Below, piece after piece: positions 19,777 through 27,906 of a DNA stretch of 64,000 nt. The notes under the pieces are model-generated. The model worked only from the letters and a program-made list of their open reading frames with translations. It ran no database searches and was not told the DNA's origin. Position 1 is the first letter of the stretch. Every line of letters begins with the position of its first letter. This DNA comes from Gemmatimonadota bacterium (GTDB lineage Bacteria > Gemmatimonadota > Gemmatimonadetes > Gemmatimonadales > Gemmatimonadaceae). Both the position numbers and the translations under genes were made by a program. The DNA lies in the NCBI GenBank assembly GCA_016712265.1, contig JADJRJ010000030.1:124001-188000 (forward strand). Reading direction: 5' to 3'.

Positions 19777-21258
19777 GTGGTGTTCGGATCGACCTACCTG
19801 AAGGTCCTGCAGCGGATGGTGCAAGGCTTCGGTTGCTATCGACTGGCGTGCGTTGCCATGTGGACCGTGGCGCTCCGTCCGCTGGGCGCGCAGGTCGAGG
19901 TACGTGGGACGGTGTGGGACTCGCTCGCCGGGCGTCCCCTGGCTGGCGCGGTGGTGCAAATGGTGCGCGCGGACAACCCCGGGCAACAGTTGGCAGGAGC
20001 GACCGATAGCGTTGGCACGTACGTGATTGCCGGCGCGACACCGGGCGTGTGGGTGCTGGGCTTCACGCATGCCGTCCTGGATGCGCTCGGGCTGGACCTT
20101 CCGCTGGCGCGGCTCTCGATCAACGAGGCGCAGCAGGTCACGGTGCCACTGGGGATTCCCGGGGTGGCCACCCTTGCACGGGCGTGGTGCCGAGACAGCT
20201 CGGAGGCCCCGGGGTTATGGGTCGGCCGCTTGCGGCGGGCGACCGATGGTGGGGTGATTGCGGGCGGGGCGGTCGACGTACAGTGGACCACCTTTGTGGC
20301 CCGGGGCCGGACCGTCGAGGAGCAGACGCCAACCGTCTCGGCGGGGAGCGACGACGGGGGCCGGTTCCTGGCGTGCGGGTTGCCGCGCGGGGAGTTGTTG
20401 ATGGCCCGTGGCGGGGAACGCGATACCAGCGGGGTCCTGACATTCACGCTGCCGTCCAGCGGATTCCTTCAGCGGGACGTGTTTGTGGGGCCCGCGGGTA
20501 TGCGGCGGATGGGTCCGTCCGGCGACTCGCTCCTGTCTGGACCGGGCCAGCTCCGCGGGCGTGTCGTGGGCGCGCGTGGCCGACCGGCCGGTGGGGCTCG
20601 CGTGCGGATCGAGGAAGCTGGGGTGGAGGCTGCGGCCAACAGCGAGGGGTACTTCGCGATGGACGCGTTGCCGTTAGGCACCTGGACGATGGATGCCCGG
20701 GCGTTGGGGTTCATGGTGGAGTCCAGGCTCGTGGACGTGGTCGCGGGCGCACCGGGTGAGGTTGCGATCATCTTGACGGAGCAGGAGCAGTTCCTCGATA
20801 CGGTGAAAGTCGTGGGTGAGCGCGCCATCGAATCGCCGTCGTACGCGGCGTTTCTCGAGCGGCAGGCGCGGGGGCTTGGCCACTTTGTGGACGAGGGCCA
20901 GATCGAACGCCGCCGTCCGCAGCTCGTGGCAGACCTGGTGCGTGAACTCCCCGGCGTCTTCGTGCAGTCTGAGCCGATGCGCGGGAACGTGCAGAACATC
21001 CGCTTCCGGTCCTACCGATTTGGTGCACGTACCTGCGCGCCGGACATCTTCATCGACGGGGCCTATGTCCCCAATGTCGGGGAAGGCGGGCTGCTGGAAT
21101 CGATGGTCGCCACCACGTCGCTGCGTGCCGTCGAGGTGTATCCGCGCGCCGCCGCGGTGCCGCCGCAGTTCCAGCGGAATGACGGCTGCGGGGCGCTGGT
21201 GTTGTGGACCGGGGAGCGCCGGAAGGTGCAGGTGCCGAAGCCGCCGCCGATGGGATGA
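19777..21258 (+). CDS. Secreted carboxypeptidase-regulatory / TonB-plug protein without a barrel
   Basis: After a signal peptide (ending near RPLGAQ) come a carboxypeptidase-regulatory-like beta-sandwich (VEVRGTVWDSLAGRPLAGAVVQ), a variable middle, a second such domain (GRVVGARGRPAGGARVRIEEAG) and a TonB-receptor plug-like module: RRRPQLVADLVRELPGVFV, RFGARTCAPDIFIDGAYVPN and LRAVEVYPRAAAVPPQF. The chain ends shortly after NDGCGALVLWT, at 493 residues, with no beta-barrel. A full TonB receptor would need 500 or more further residues. GTG 19777 has GGAG about 8 nt upstream; ATG 19816 is an alternative start. A damaged relative lies at 59285-60085. The function is unknown; the protein may act at the outer membrane. 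Confidence 0.75.
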   Translation: MVFGSTYLKVLQRMVQGFGCYRLACVAMWTVALRPLGAQVEVRGTVWDSLAGRPLAGAVVQMVRADNPGQQLAGATDSVGTYVIAGATPGVWVLGFTHAVLDALGLDLPLARLSINEAQQVTVPLGIPGVATLARAWCRDSSEAPGLWVGRLRRATDGGVIAGGAVDVQWTTFVARGRTVEEQTPTVSAGSDDGGRFLACGLPRGELLMARGGERDTSGVLTFTLPSSGFLQRDVFVGPAGMRRMGPSGDSLLSGPGQLRGRVVGARGRPAGGARVRIEEAGVEAAANSEGYFAMDALPLGTWTMDARALGFMVESRLVDVVAGAPGEVAIILTEQEQFLDTVKVVGERAIESPSYAAFLERQARGLGHFVDEGQIERRRPQLVADLVRELPGVFVQSEPMRGNVQNIRFRSYRFGARTCAPDIFIDGAYVPNVGEGGLLESMVATTSLRAVEVYPRAAAVPPQFQRNDGCGALVLWTGERRKVQVPKPPPMG

Positions 21259-21383
21259 CATCGGGCTGCGGGACCTCTGCGCGTAGCTGAACGGCGTGTG
21301 GGACCGGGTGAAACCTTTTGCGGTGCGCAGGGGTCAAAGGCGGGTCTGACGGTGGTCGTTTCCCCCCTCCAATCACGACCTGC

Positions 21384-22682
21384 ATGCGCTTCGTCGCACG
21401 GAGTATCCTCTGGACGACGGCCGTCGGCCTTGTCCTCGCGTCGTCCGGGCGCGCCCAAACGCCGCGTGCGGATTCCAGCGCGGCCGCCCAGGTCTTCCTG
21501 GATTGCCAGCGGGCGTTCTGCGACCAGCAATTTGTCCGGACCGAGATCGCCTGGGTGAACTTTGTGCGGGACCGGATGCTGGCCGACGTCCATGTCATCG
21601 TGACGCAGCAACAGACCGGGGGGGCAGGTTCGGAATTCACCTTGGCCTTCATCGGACTCGGGAATCGCTCGACGATGCAGGACACGGCGGTCTTCACCAC
21701 GCGACTGGGCGACACCGACGATGAGGTCCGCCGGCAACTGGTGCGGAACCTGTCCCAGGGATTGTTGCGGTACGTGCGTGGCACGGAGGCTGCCCGCCTG
21801 CTCTCCGTCGTCTACCGACCCGCGACAGGCACGCCAGCCACGGCATCGCGGGGGACAAAGGATCGGTGGAACTACTGGGTGTATCGCGTCGGGATGAACG
21901 CGAACCTCAATGCCAACTCCAACGCGGACGCGCAGAACTTCAGCGGTCGCCTCTCCGCGAATCGCGTGACCGAGCAGTGGAAACTGCAATTCAACGCCCG
22001 CGGGGAATACAGCAACCAGACCTACCAGCTGTCGGACGGGGAACTGAGCCGCATCCAGCGGGAGTATGGCGGCAACGCCGACATCATCAAGAGCATCAAC
22101 ACGCATTGGTCTATTGGCGTCAACGCGTCCGCCCAACAGGACCTGTTCAACAACTATGACCTCGACGCGAGCGTGAAGCCGGGGATCGAGTACAACATCT
22201 TTCCCTACAGCGAGGCCACGCGTCGGCAGGTGCTGATCCGCTATTCGCCCGGATTCCGCATGGCGAACTATGTGGACACGACGATCTACGGCCGCGTGTC
22301 CGAGACGCGTCCCCATCACTCCCTGGTCGTCTCGGGCGATGCGGTGCAGCCCTGGGGAAGCGTGGGCATCTCCCTCAATGCGTCGCAGTTCCTGCACGAC
22401 GCCCAACGCAAGCGCTTCGGCGTCTTTGGCAACGCGGACTGGCGCATCGTGCGCGGGCTCAACTTCAATATTGGCGGCGGCTACAGCTATATCCGCGACC
22501 AGTTGCAGATCCCTGGGTCCGGGCTCACCGACGAGGAGCGCCTGGTGCAGCTCCGGGTGCAAGCCACCAATTACGAGTATTTCATGTTCACTGGCCTGAG
22601 CTTCACCTTTGGCTCAGCGTTCAACAACGTGGTGAACACGCGGTTTGGTGGCGGTGGGCGCTCGTTTTTCTTCAGCTTCTAG
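21384..22682 (+). CDS. Predicted outer-membrane beta-barrel protein
   Basis: The 432-residue product has a signal peptide (MRFVARSILWTTAVGLVLASSGRAQ). The N-terminal part (DCQRAFCDQQFVRTEIAWVNFVRDRMLADVHV) is followed from residue about 170 by alternating polar/aromatic strands such as KLQFNARGEYSNQTYQL, LIRYSPGFRMANYV and GLNFNIGGGYSYIRDQL. It ends in Phe (RSFFFSF), as expected for a BAM-assembled barrel. ATG 21384 directly precedes the signal peptide. It lies 125 nt after the plug protein and may be co-transcribed with it. A DUF481-like role is possible but not shown. Confidence 0.72.
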   Translation: MRFVARSILWTTAVGLVLASSGRAQTPRADSSAAAQVFLDCQRAFCDQQFVRTEIAWVNFVRDRMLADVHVIVTQQQTGGAGSEFTLAFIGLGNRSTMQDTAVFTTRLGDTDDEVRRQLVRNLSQGLLRYVRGTEAARLLSVVYRPATGTPATASRGTKDRWNYWVYRVGMNANLNANSNADAQNFSGRLSANRVTEQWKLQFNARGEYSNQTYQLSDGELSRIQREYGGNADIIKSINTHWSIGVNASAQQDLFNNYDLDASVKPGIEYNIFPYSEATRRQVLIRYSPGFRMANYVDTTIYGRVSETRPHHSLVVSGDAVQPWGSVGISLNASQFLHDAQRKRFGVFGNADWRIVRGLNFNIGGGYSYIRDQLQIPGSGLTDEERLVQLRVQATNYEYFMFTGLSFTFGSAFNNVVNTRFGGGGRSFFFSF

Positions 22683-22703
22683 CGCGCCCTTTCTGGAAAC
22701 GAA

Positions 22704-22738
22704 ACGCGCCGACTCCGGACAAAGCGAAGTCGGCGCGT
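22704..22738 (-). terminator. Terminator of tRNA-Ser(TGA)
   Basis: ACGCGCCGACT and AGTCGGCGCGT form an 11-bp perfect stem with a 13-nt loop. On the minus strand the stem begins 7 nt after the tRNA 3' end and is followed by TTTCGTTTCC, a reasonable Rho-independent terminator. It may also end the barrel gene from the other side. Confidence 0.75.
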
Positions 22739-22745
22739 GGTGTCA

Positions 22746-22832
22746 CGGAGGCAGTAGGATTCGAACCCACGATACCCTTGCGGGTATGCCTGATTTCAAG
22801 TCAGGTGCATTCAACCACTCTGCCATGCCTCC
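22746..22832 (-). tRNA. tRNA-Ser(TGA)
   Basis: The minus strand gives an 87-nt class-II tRNA. The acceptor stem GGAGGCA/TGCCTCC has discriminator G; the anticodon arm CCTGACTTGAAATCAGG carries TGA; a long variable arm (ATACCC/GGGTAT) marks it as serine; the T-arm GTGGGTTCGAATCCTAC is complete. No CCA is encoded. A hairpin terminator follows. Confidence 0.95.
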
Positions 22833-22871
22833 CACGAACCGTCCGGAAGATAATGCGCCGCTGGGAGGCGA

Positions 22872-23531
22872 CTAGCCGAACTGCTGTCGGAATGCGTCAA
22901 ACGCGGTGCGTAGCTCGGCCAGTTCGCGGCGCATCACGGCCACCTCCTGTTCCAGTGCGTCGAGCCGGTTGGGGGGCAGGGTGGAGGGACCGGGCGCGAT
23001 CGTGCTGTCGCTGGTCACGCCGAGCTCCGGTGGGCCACCGAGCAGGTGCATGAAGCGCGGCTCCTTCTGGCCAGGTCGGCGCGGGACGAGGATGGCCAGG
23101 GGTTCGGGGGAGCGCGTGCACAGCGATGCCAAGGCGTCCTCGACCGCGGCATGGTCGGCGAATTCGGCCAACCGCGTCGTGCGCGAGAAGAGCTCCGCCA
23201 CGGTTTGCTCCCCACGGAGCATCAAGACCCCCAGCAAGGCGATCTGCCGCGGGTCGAGGTCGAGCGCCTCGTCGAGCAGGTGGCGGTACTTCGTGACGCG
23301 CGACCCGGCCGGCTGGATGGCGCGCAGCCACCCGCGTCGTCGCAGGGCAACGAGCGCCGGCATCACGTCATCCTCTGTATAGCTGACGACGGGGTCGCGG
23401 CTGGTGGCCTGATTGCAGGCTGCGAGGAGTGCGGCGATCGACAGCGGGTAGGCGTCCGGCGTGACCGCCGCTTTTTCCGCGAGCGATCCGAGGATGCGCA
23501 GTTCGGTGGGTGAGAGCGGCGGCTCGATCAT
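22872..23531 (-). CDS. DUF480 (YceH) family protein
   Basis: The 219-residue protein has the tandem winged-helix layout of YceH/DUF480. The opening is LSPTELRILGSLAEKAAVTPDAYPLSI, followed by AACNQATSRDPV, then the second helix set ALDLDPRQIALLGVLMLRGEQTVAELFSRT. A predicted coiled coil (LDALEQEVAVMRRELAELRTAFDAF) closes the protein. The molecular role is not known. ATG 23531 is chosen; the frame extends to 23600 without family homology. It lies 22 nt downstream of the PfkB kinase gene on the same strand. Confidence 0.88.
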   Translation of the reverse strand: MIEPPLSPTELRILGSLAEKAAVTPDAYPLSIAALLAACNQATSRDPVVSYTEDDVMPALVALRRRGWLRAIQPAGSRVTKYRHLLDEALDLDPRQIALLGVLMLRGEQTVAELFSRTTRLAEFADHAAVEDALASLCTRSPEPLAILVPRRPGQKEPRFMHLLGGPPELGVTSDSTIAPGPSTLPPNRLDALEQEVAVMRRELAELRTAFDAFRQQFG

Positions 23532-23553
23532 GATGCAAGATGACCGTGTGTCG

Positions 23554-24453
23554 TCAGTGCAGGAAGTCACCACCGGCCCCGACCGCATCTCGCCGGGCAT
23601 CGAGCACGCCTGGGGTGGCCGCGTGCATCAGGCCAGCGGTGCCGACGCCTTCCACCGCAAAGGCCGCGACCAGGGCGGCATTGCGCAGCACCCACTCGTC
23701 GTGCTCCGGCCTAACGCGTTGCAGCGCCATGAACGCCCCGGCAAAGGCGTCCCCGGCCCCGGTGGGGTCGACGAGCGTGGCGGGGATGGCTGGTACGCTG
23801 ACCCGCGGGCTCCCTCGACGCTGCAGCCACGCGCCACGGGATCCGCACTTCACCACGACCATATCTGGCCCGAGCGTCATCAGCTCCCTGGGGTCGCCGT
23901 GGCTCGTTGCCACCGCGAGCTCCTCCTCGTTGAGGAAGAGGACCTTCACCCGAGGGAGAAGGGCGCGCAACGCGTCAGGCTCGGCGCGCCACCAATGCGT
24001 CATGCTGTCGAGGCCCACCATGTGGACTGCGGGGCAGGCGGCAAGTACGGCAGCCTGCACCTGCGGGTTCGCGCTGGCGAGCAGCAGGTAGTCGTGCATC
24101 AAGGCCGGTTCCGGCACGCGCGGGAGGTGGCCGACCTCCACGCCCGGTACACGCGCGCGGGTAAGCCTCGTGTTGCCGTCGTCCGAATATTCCGCCGACC
24201 ATTCGAAAGTCCGCCCGGGAATGACCTCGACCGCACTGGTGTCGATCCACCCTGCACGTGGGGGGAACGCGTCGAGCGGAAAGTCACTTCCCGCCACACC
24301 CACCACGCGCACCGGCAAGATCATCTGCGCGGCGAGGGCCGCGTAGAGGGCGGAACCACCCGGGACGCGCCCCCGCTCCTCGCCGCGAAGCCGCGTGGTG
24401 TCGAGCGTGAGAGTTCCGGACACCACCCCGGTAGCAAGGGGTGGTGATGTCAC
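23554..24453 (-). CDS. PfkB/ribokinase family sugar or nucleoside kinase
   Basis: The 299-residue protein has the ribokinase fold: VPGGSALYAALAAQM (substrate loop), KVLFLNEEELAVAT (the NxxE metal motif), MVVVKCGSRGAWLQ, and the C-terminal signature DPTGAGDAFAGAFMA with its catalytic Asp in GAGD. Such kinases phosphorylate ribose, adenosine or other small sugars with ATP. The start overlaps the nupC stop by 4 nt (ATGA). Coupling with a nucleoside transporter makes a nucleoside or ribose substrate plausible, by context only. Confidence 0.85.
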   Translation of the reverse strand: MTSPPLATGVVSGTLTLDTTRLRGEERGRVPGGSALYAALAAQMILPVRVVGVAGSDFPLDAFPPRAGWIDTSAVEVIPGRTFEWSAEYSDDGNTRLTRARVPGVEVGHLPRVPEPALMHDYLLLASANPQVQAAVLAACPAVHMVGLDSMTHWWRAEPDALRALLPRVKVLFLNEEELAVATSHGDPRELMTLGPDMVVVKCGSRGAWLQRRGSPRVSVPAIPATLVDPTGAGDAFAGAFMALQRVRPEHDEWVLRNAALVAAFAVEGVGTAGLMHAATPGVLDARRDAVGAGGDFLH

Positions 24454-25760
24454 GGGACGAGGATGCCGGCCACCGCCGCTGTCATGAGCGCCGCGATGGT
24501 TCCCCCGATCAGGGCACGCATGGCGAGTTCCGCGAGCATCGTCCGCTTGGCGGGGACCAGCTCACCCATCCCGGCGATCTGCATGGCGATCGACCCGAAG
24601 TTGGCGAAGCCGGCCAAGGCGTAGCTGGTGAGCATCGCTGACCTTTCCCCCATGGCGCCTGGCGTGGCGAGGTGGTCGGCGAGTTGACGGAAGGCGACAA
24701 ACTCGTTGAGGATGGTCTTGACCCCGATAAGCTGACCAGCCGCCTGTGCCTCGTGCCATGGGATGCCGATCATCCACGCCACCGGGGCCAACAGGTACCC
24801 CAGGATGCGCTGCAAGGTGAGGTCGGGGACGCCGGCGATGCTACCCAACCATCCAATGCCGGCGTTCGCCATGGCCAGCAAGCCCAGAAACGCCACGAGC
24901 ATCGCTCCCACCTTGAGCGCGAGCATCGCCCCTTCGGACGCCCCGCGCCCCGCGGCGTCGACAAGGTTCACGTCGTGCGACAACTCGGCGTCGGTGGCGA
25001 GGCTGGTCGCCGTCTCCGCCCGCTCCGTCTCGGGGAGCAGGAGCTTGGCGACCACCAGCGCAGCGGGCGCGGACATCACCGAGGCGGACACGAGATGCCC
25101 GCCGATGTCGGGGAACCACGGGGACAGCATCCCCACGTAGGCGACCATCACGCCACCGCTGACGGTGGCGAGGGCCGCGGTCATCAAGGCAAACACCTCA
25201 GAGCGGGTCATGCGCTCCAGGTAGGGCCGCACGAGCAGGGGAGTCTCCATGAGCCCGACGAAGATCGTCCCCGCGGTCGCCACCGTCTCGGCCCCGGACG
25301 TGCGCATGGTGCGTTGCATCACCCATGCGACGCCATGCACCACGCGCTGCATCACCTTGAGGTAGTACAGCACGGCCATGAGCGACGAGAAGAAGACAAT
25401 CGTCGGCAGGACGTGAAAGGCGAAGTAGGCGCCAGTGCGCGCGACCTGCGGCCCGACGTCAGTGAGTGGGCTGTTTCCCCCAGCCGTTCCGCTCCCGACG
25501 GGGACGTTGTTGAAGATGAGGTCGCCGAAGAGGAAGGCGCCGCCGGCCTCCGAGAACTTCATGACCTGCAGGAGCAGGGTGTTGATCCCGCCAAAGACCG
25601 CCGTCCCGATCGGTGTGAGCAGGACGATGACCCCAAAGAGCAACTGCAGGGTCACCCCCCACGCCACGAGCCGCCACTGGATGGCGGCGCGATGTCGGCT
25701 CAGGGCCCAACACACGAGGATGAGGATGCCGAGGCCGACGGCGGAACGCAGTTGAAGCAT
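24450..25760 (-). CDS. Concentrative nucleoside transporter, NupC/CNT family
   Basis: The 436-residue integral membrane protein has about ten hydrophobic segments. CNT markers include the N-terminal half (AVGLGILILVCWALSRHR, TPIGTAVFGGINTLLLQVMKFSEAGGAFLFGDL), ETPLLVRPYLERMTRSE, the ILNEFVAF motif and GFANFGSIAMQIAGMGELVPAKR. CNT proteins import nucleosides with Na+ or H+. ATG 25760 is chosen. It is the first gene of a coupled pair with the PfkB kinase, suggesting uptake and phosphorylation of nucleosides. Confidence 0.92.
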   Translation of the reverse strand: MLQLRSAVGLGILILVCWALSRHRAAIQWRLVAWGVTLQLLFGVIVLLTPIGTAVFGGINTLLLQVMKFSEAGGAFLFGDLIFNNVPVGSGTAGGNSPLTDVGPQVARTGAYFAFHVLPTIVFFSSLMAVLYYLKVMQRVVHGVAWVMQRTMRTSGAETVATAGTIFVGLMETPLLVRPYLERMTRSEVFALMTAALATVSGGVMVAYVGMLSPWFPDIGGHLVSASVMSAPAALVVAKLLLPETERAETATSLATDAELSHDVNLVDAAGRGASEGAMLALKVGAMLVAFLGLLAMANAGIGWLGSIAGVPDLTLQRILGYLLAPVAWMIGIPWHEAQAAGQLIGVKTILNEFVAFRQLADHLATPGAMGERSAMLTSYALAGFANFGSIAMQIAGMGELVPAKRTMLAELAMRALIGGTIAALMTAAVAGILVP

Positions 25761-25771
25761 GGGAACGATGG

Positions 25772-27814
25772 TCAGGGAGAGACGCGACGCAGGTGCCACG
25801 ATCCGCGAAGGAACGGAGGCACTTCGCTGGTGCCCGCGCTCACCGTGCCGTGCAGCGCGCCGTCCACCCACACGGCGCGGTGGCGTTCGGTGGGCGCGAG
25901 GAACCGGGGATCGGCCACGAGGAATGCCAGGGCGTTGCCGTCGATGCCCGGTTGGGTGAGGCGTGTGCTCGAGGACCACCCGGCGCCGTGCACGATCCAT
26001 TGACCAACGAGGCGTCCGCTGCTGTCGGCCAGCTGAAGGGTCACGTCGACGGAGTCGTCGTAGAGTGCCATGCGGCCCTTCCACTCACCGAGGAGCTGGG
26101 CGCGTGGGGGAAGTGCGGCGGTGATGGCCGGTGTCGCGGGCGCTGACGCGGTCGGCGGCTCGGAGGCGGTGCGCGTTGCCGCAAGGGTGCGCTGGATGAA
26201 GGCCGCGTCGGACTCCGGGAGCTGGACGAGGAACCCGGTCGTGTCGCTGAAACGCGACCCGGTGGCGGAATCCACCACCAGCCTTCCGCGCGCACGGTGC
26301 GGGAGGCCGAGCGGCGTGGCGCTCGCGATGGTCGACCAGATCGTCGCGGCGGCGAGGTACGATCCGGCGGGGGAGGGATGCGTCCCATCCGACGCGTACA
26401 GCTCAAGGTCCGGACGTTGCTGGCGTACCGCCTGCCAGGCGGGTCCCACCGACGCGAGGCGAGCGCCGGTGGCGCGCGCGATCTCCTGGTAGGCCTGCGT
26501 CAGGCGTGGCTGCAACTCCGGGGTTGCACGTCGACTCCAGGTGAGGAAGAAGACGGGGACGGCGCCGGCCGCCTTGACCTGGTCGACAAAGAGCCGGGCG
26601 TAATGATGGAAGAACCCGGGCTCGTTGATGGTCGGGCGCCCGTCCTGCAACGCGAGTCCCAGCATGCTCTGCTCCTGGAGGACGACAAAGTCCCATGGGG
26701 TCGCGCGAAGGCGCGCGAGGGCGGTGCCGGCGTCCCAGTGATCGCGGAGTGTCGCGCCGCCCCGGACGATCGACTCCACGCGGATCTCGCGGGAGGTGTT
26801 CGCGAGTCGCGCGAAATCCGCGACGATCTCGGGGAGGTTGTTGAAGTAGGTGTAGCTGTTCCCGATGAACAACACCCGCAGCGGGGGCTCCGGGCGCCGA
26901 ATGAGGAACGAGAACCCGTCGGCCGGATACTCGATGAGCCCATCCGGTTTCTCCTCGCCCTTGATCTGGCCGGCGCGCGCACGCGCGTACGCACCAGGGA
27001 CACGCGCCAGGATCGCCGGATCGACGACGGGGACGTTGTGGGCGGGGAGGACCTTGCGGAGCGTCGGCACGAGGGCGGCAAGGCGGGATACACTCTGTGT
27101 GTAGGCCGAGTGGTCGGTTCCGGGGAAGAAGAGCCAGATCGGGCCGGGGTAGAACGTGTCGCCCGTCCACAGCAGGCCAGCCGCGCGGTCGAGGAGGGCG
27201 ATGGCGTCCGGTGTATGGCCGGGGATGTGCAACACCTCGAGCTGACGGCCGCCGAGCGGGATCATCGTACCGTCGCGGACCGTGGACGTGAGGGTGAAGG
27301 GCCGAATGGCGTACGTGGACGTGTCGAACGGCACGCGGAGGCGCGCGGCGCAGAACGCCTGTGGGGTGACCTCCTGGGTGACGGCCCGGTGCGGGATGCC
27401 CGCGGCGCTCTCGCGGGTGAACCAGGTCTCCATGCCGCGGATGTCCGTGAATTCCGCGTTGCCACCGACGTGGTCGTAGTGGGTATGCGAGTTGACCACG
27501 ACGACCGGGAGACGGGTCAGCTCGCGAACGACGGCGGAGATGCGGCTCATGCCCATCCCGGTGTCGAAGAGCAATGCGCGCTCGGCGCCGACGATAAGCC
27601 AGGAGATGACCTCCTGGAAGTTGTAAGGCTCGTACAGGGCAAACACCCCCGGGTCGACCCGATAGACGTGGAACCAGGGGTCGCGCACGCGCACCCGCTC
27701 CAGGGCGTCGTAGCCGGCACGCAGCGGCTGGTCGCACCAGCGGTTGGCCTGCCCGCTGAGCGGGGCGGCCAGGCACGCCGATGCGAGGGTGGCGAACAGG
27801 AAGGAGGGTCGCAT
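25772..27814 (-). CDS. Secreted fusion of metallo-beta-lactamase-fold hydrolase and SGNH-type esterase
   Basis: The protein of about 680 residues has a signal peptide (MRPSFLFATLASACLAAPLSG). Residues about 40-290 are a metallo-beta-lactamase domain with NSHTHYDHVGGN (HxHxDH), LHIPGHTPDAIALLD, LLWTGDTFYPG and LPAHN. Residues about 320-520 form an SGNH/GDSL hydrolase: FIGNSYTYFNNLP (block I), GGATLRDHW, VVLQEQS and the catalytic DGTHPSPAGS. A C-terminal beta-rich domain (residues about 580-680, LLGEWKGRMALYDDSVDVTLQL) follows. ATG 27814 is chosen over TTG 27841. It lies 12 nt upstream of nupC on the same strand, so it may be transcribed with it. Substrates are unknown. Confidence 0.82.
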   Translation of the reverse strand: MRPSFLFATLASACLAAPLSGQANRWCDQPLRAGYDALERVRVRDPWFHVYRVDPGVFALYEPYNFQEVISWLIVGAERALLFDTGMGMSRISAVVRELTRLPVVVVNSHTHYDHVGGNAEFTDIRGMETWFTRESAAGIPHRAVTQEVTPQAFCAARLRVPFDTSTYAIRPFTLTSTVRDGTMIPLGGRQLEVLHIPGHTPDAIALLDRAAGLLWTGDTFYPGPIWLFFPGTDHSAYTQSVSRLAALVPTLRKVLPAHNVPVVDPAILARVPGAYARARAGQIKGEEKPDGLIEYPADGFSFLIRRPEPPLRVLFIGNSYTYFNNLPEIVADFARLANTSREIRVESIVRGGATLRDHWDAGTALARLRATPWDFVVLQEQSMLGLALQDGRPTINEPGFFHHYARLFVDQVKAAGAVPVFFLTWSRRATPELQPRLTQAYQEIARATGARLASVGPAWQAVRQQRPDLELYASDGTHPSPAGSYLAAATIWSTIASATPLGLPHRARGRLVVDSATGSRFSDTTGFLVQLPESDAAFIQRTLAATRTASEPPTASAPATPAITAALPPRAQLLGEWKGRMALYDDSVDVTLQLADSSGRLVGQWIVHGAGWSSSTRLTQPGIDGNALAFLVADPRFLAPTERHRAVWVDGALHGTVSAGTSEVPPFLRGSWHLRRVSP

Positions 27815-27906
27815 GAGGAACCGGGAACGCAGCAACAGCAATCTCCAGTGTCGCCGTGGCGGGGCAAGGTTGACCGATCACAGCGCCTAGGCAACCTCCG
27901 GCCGGG

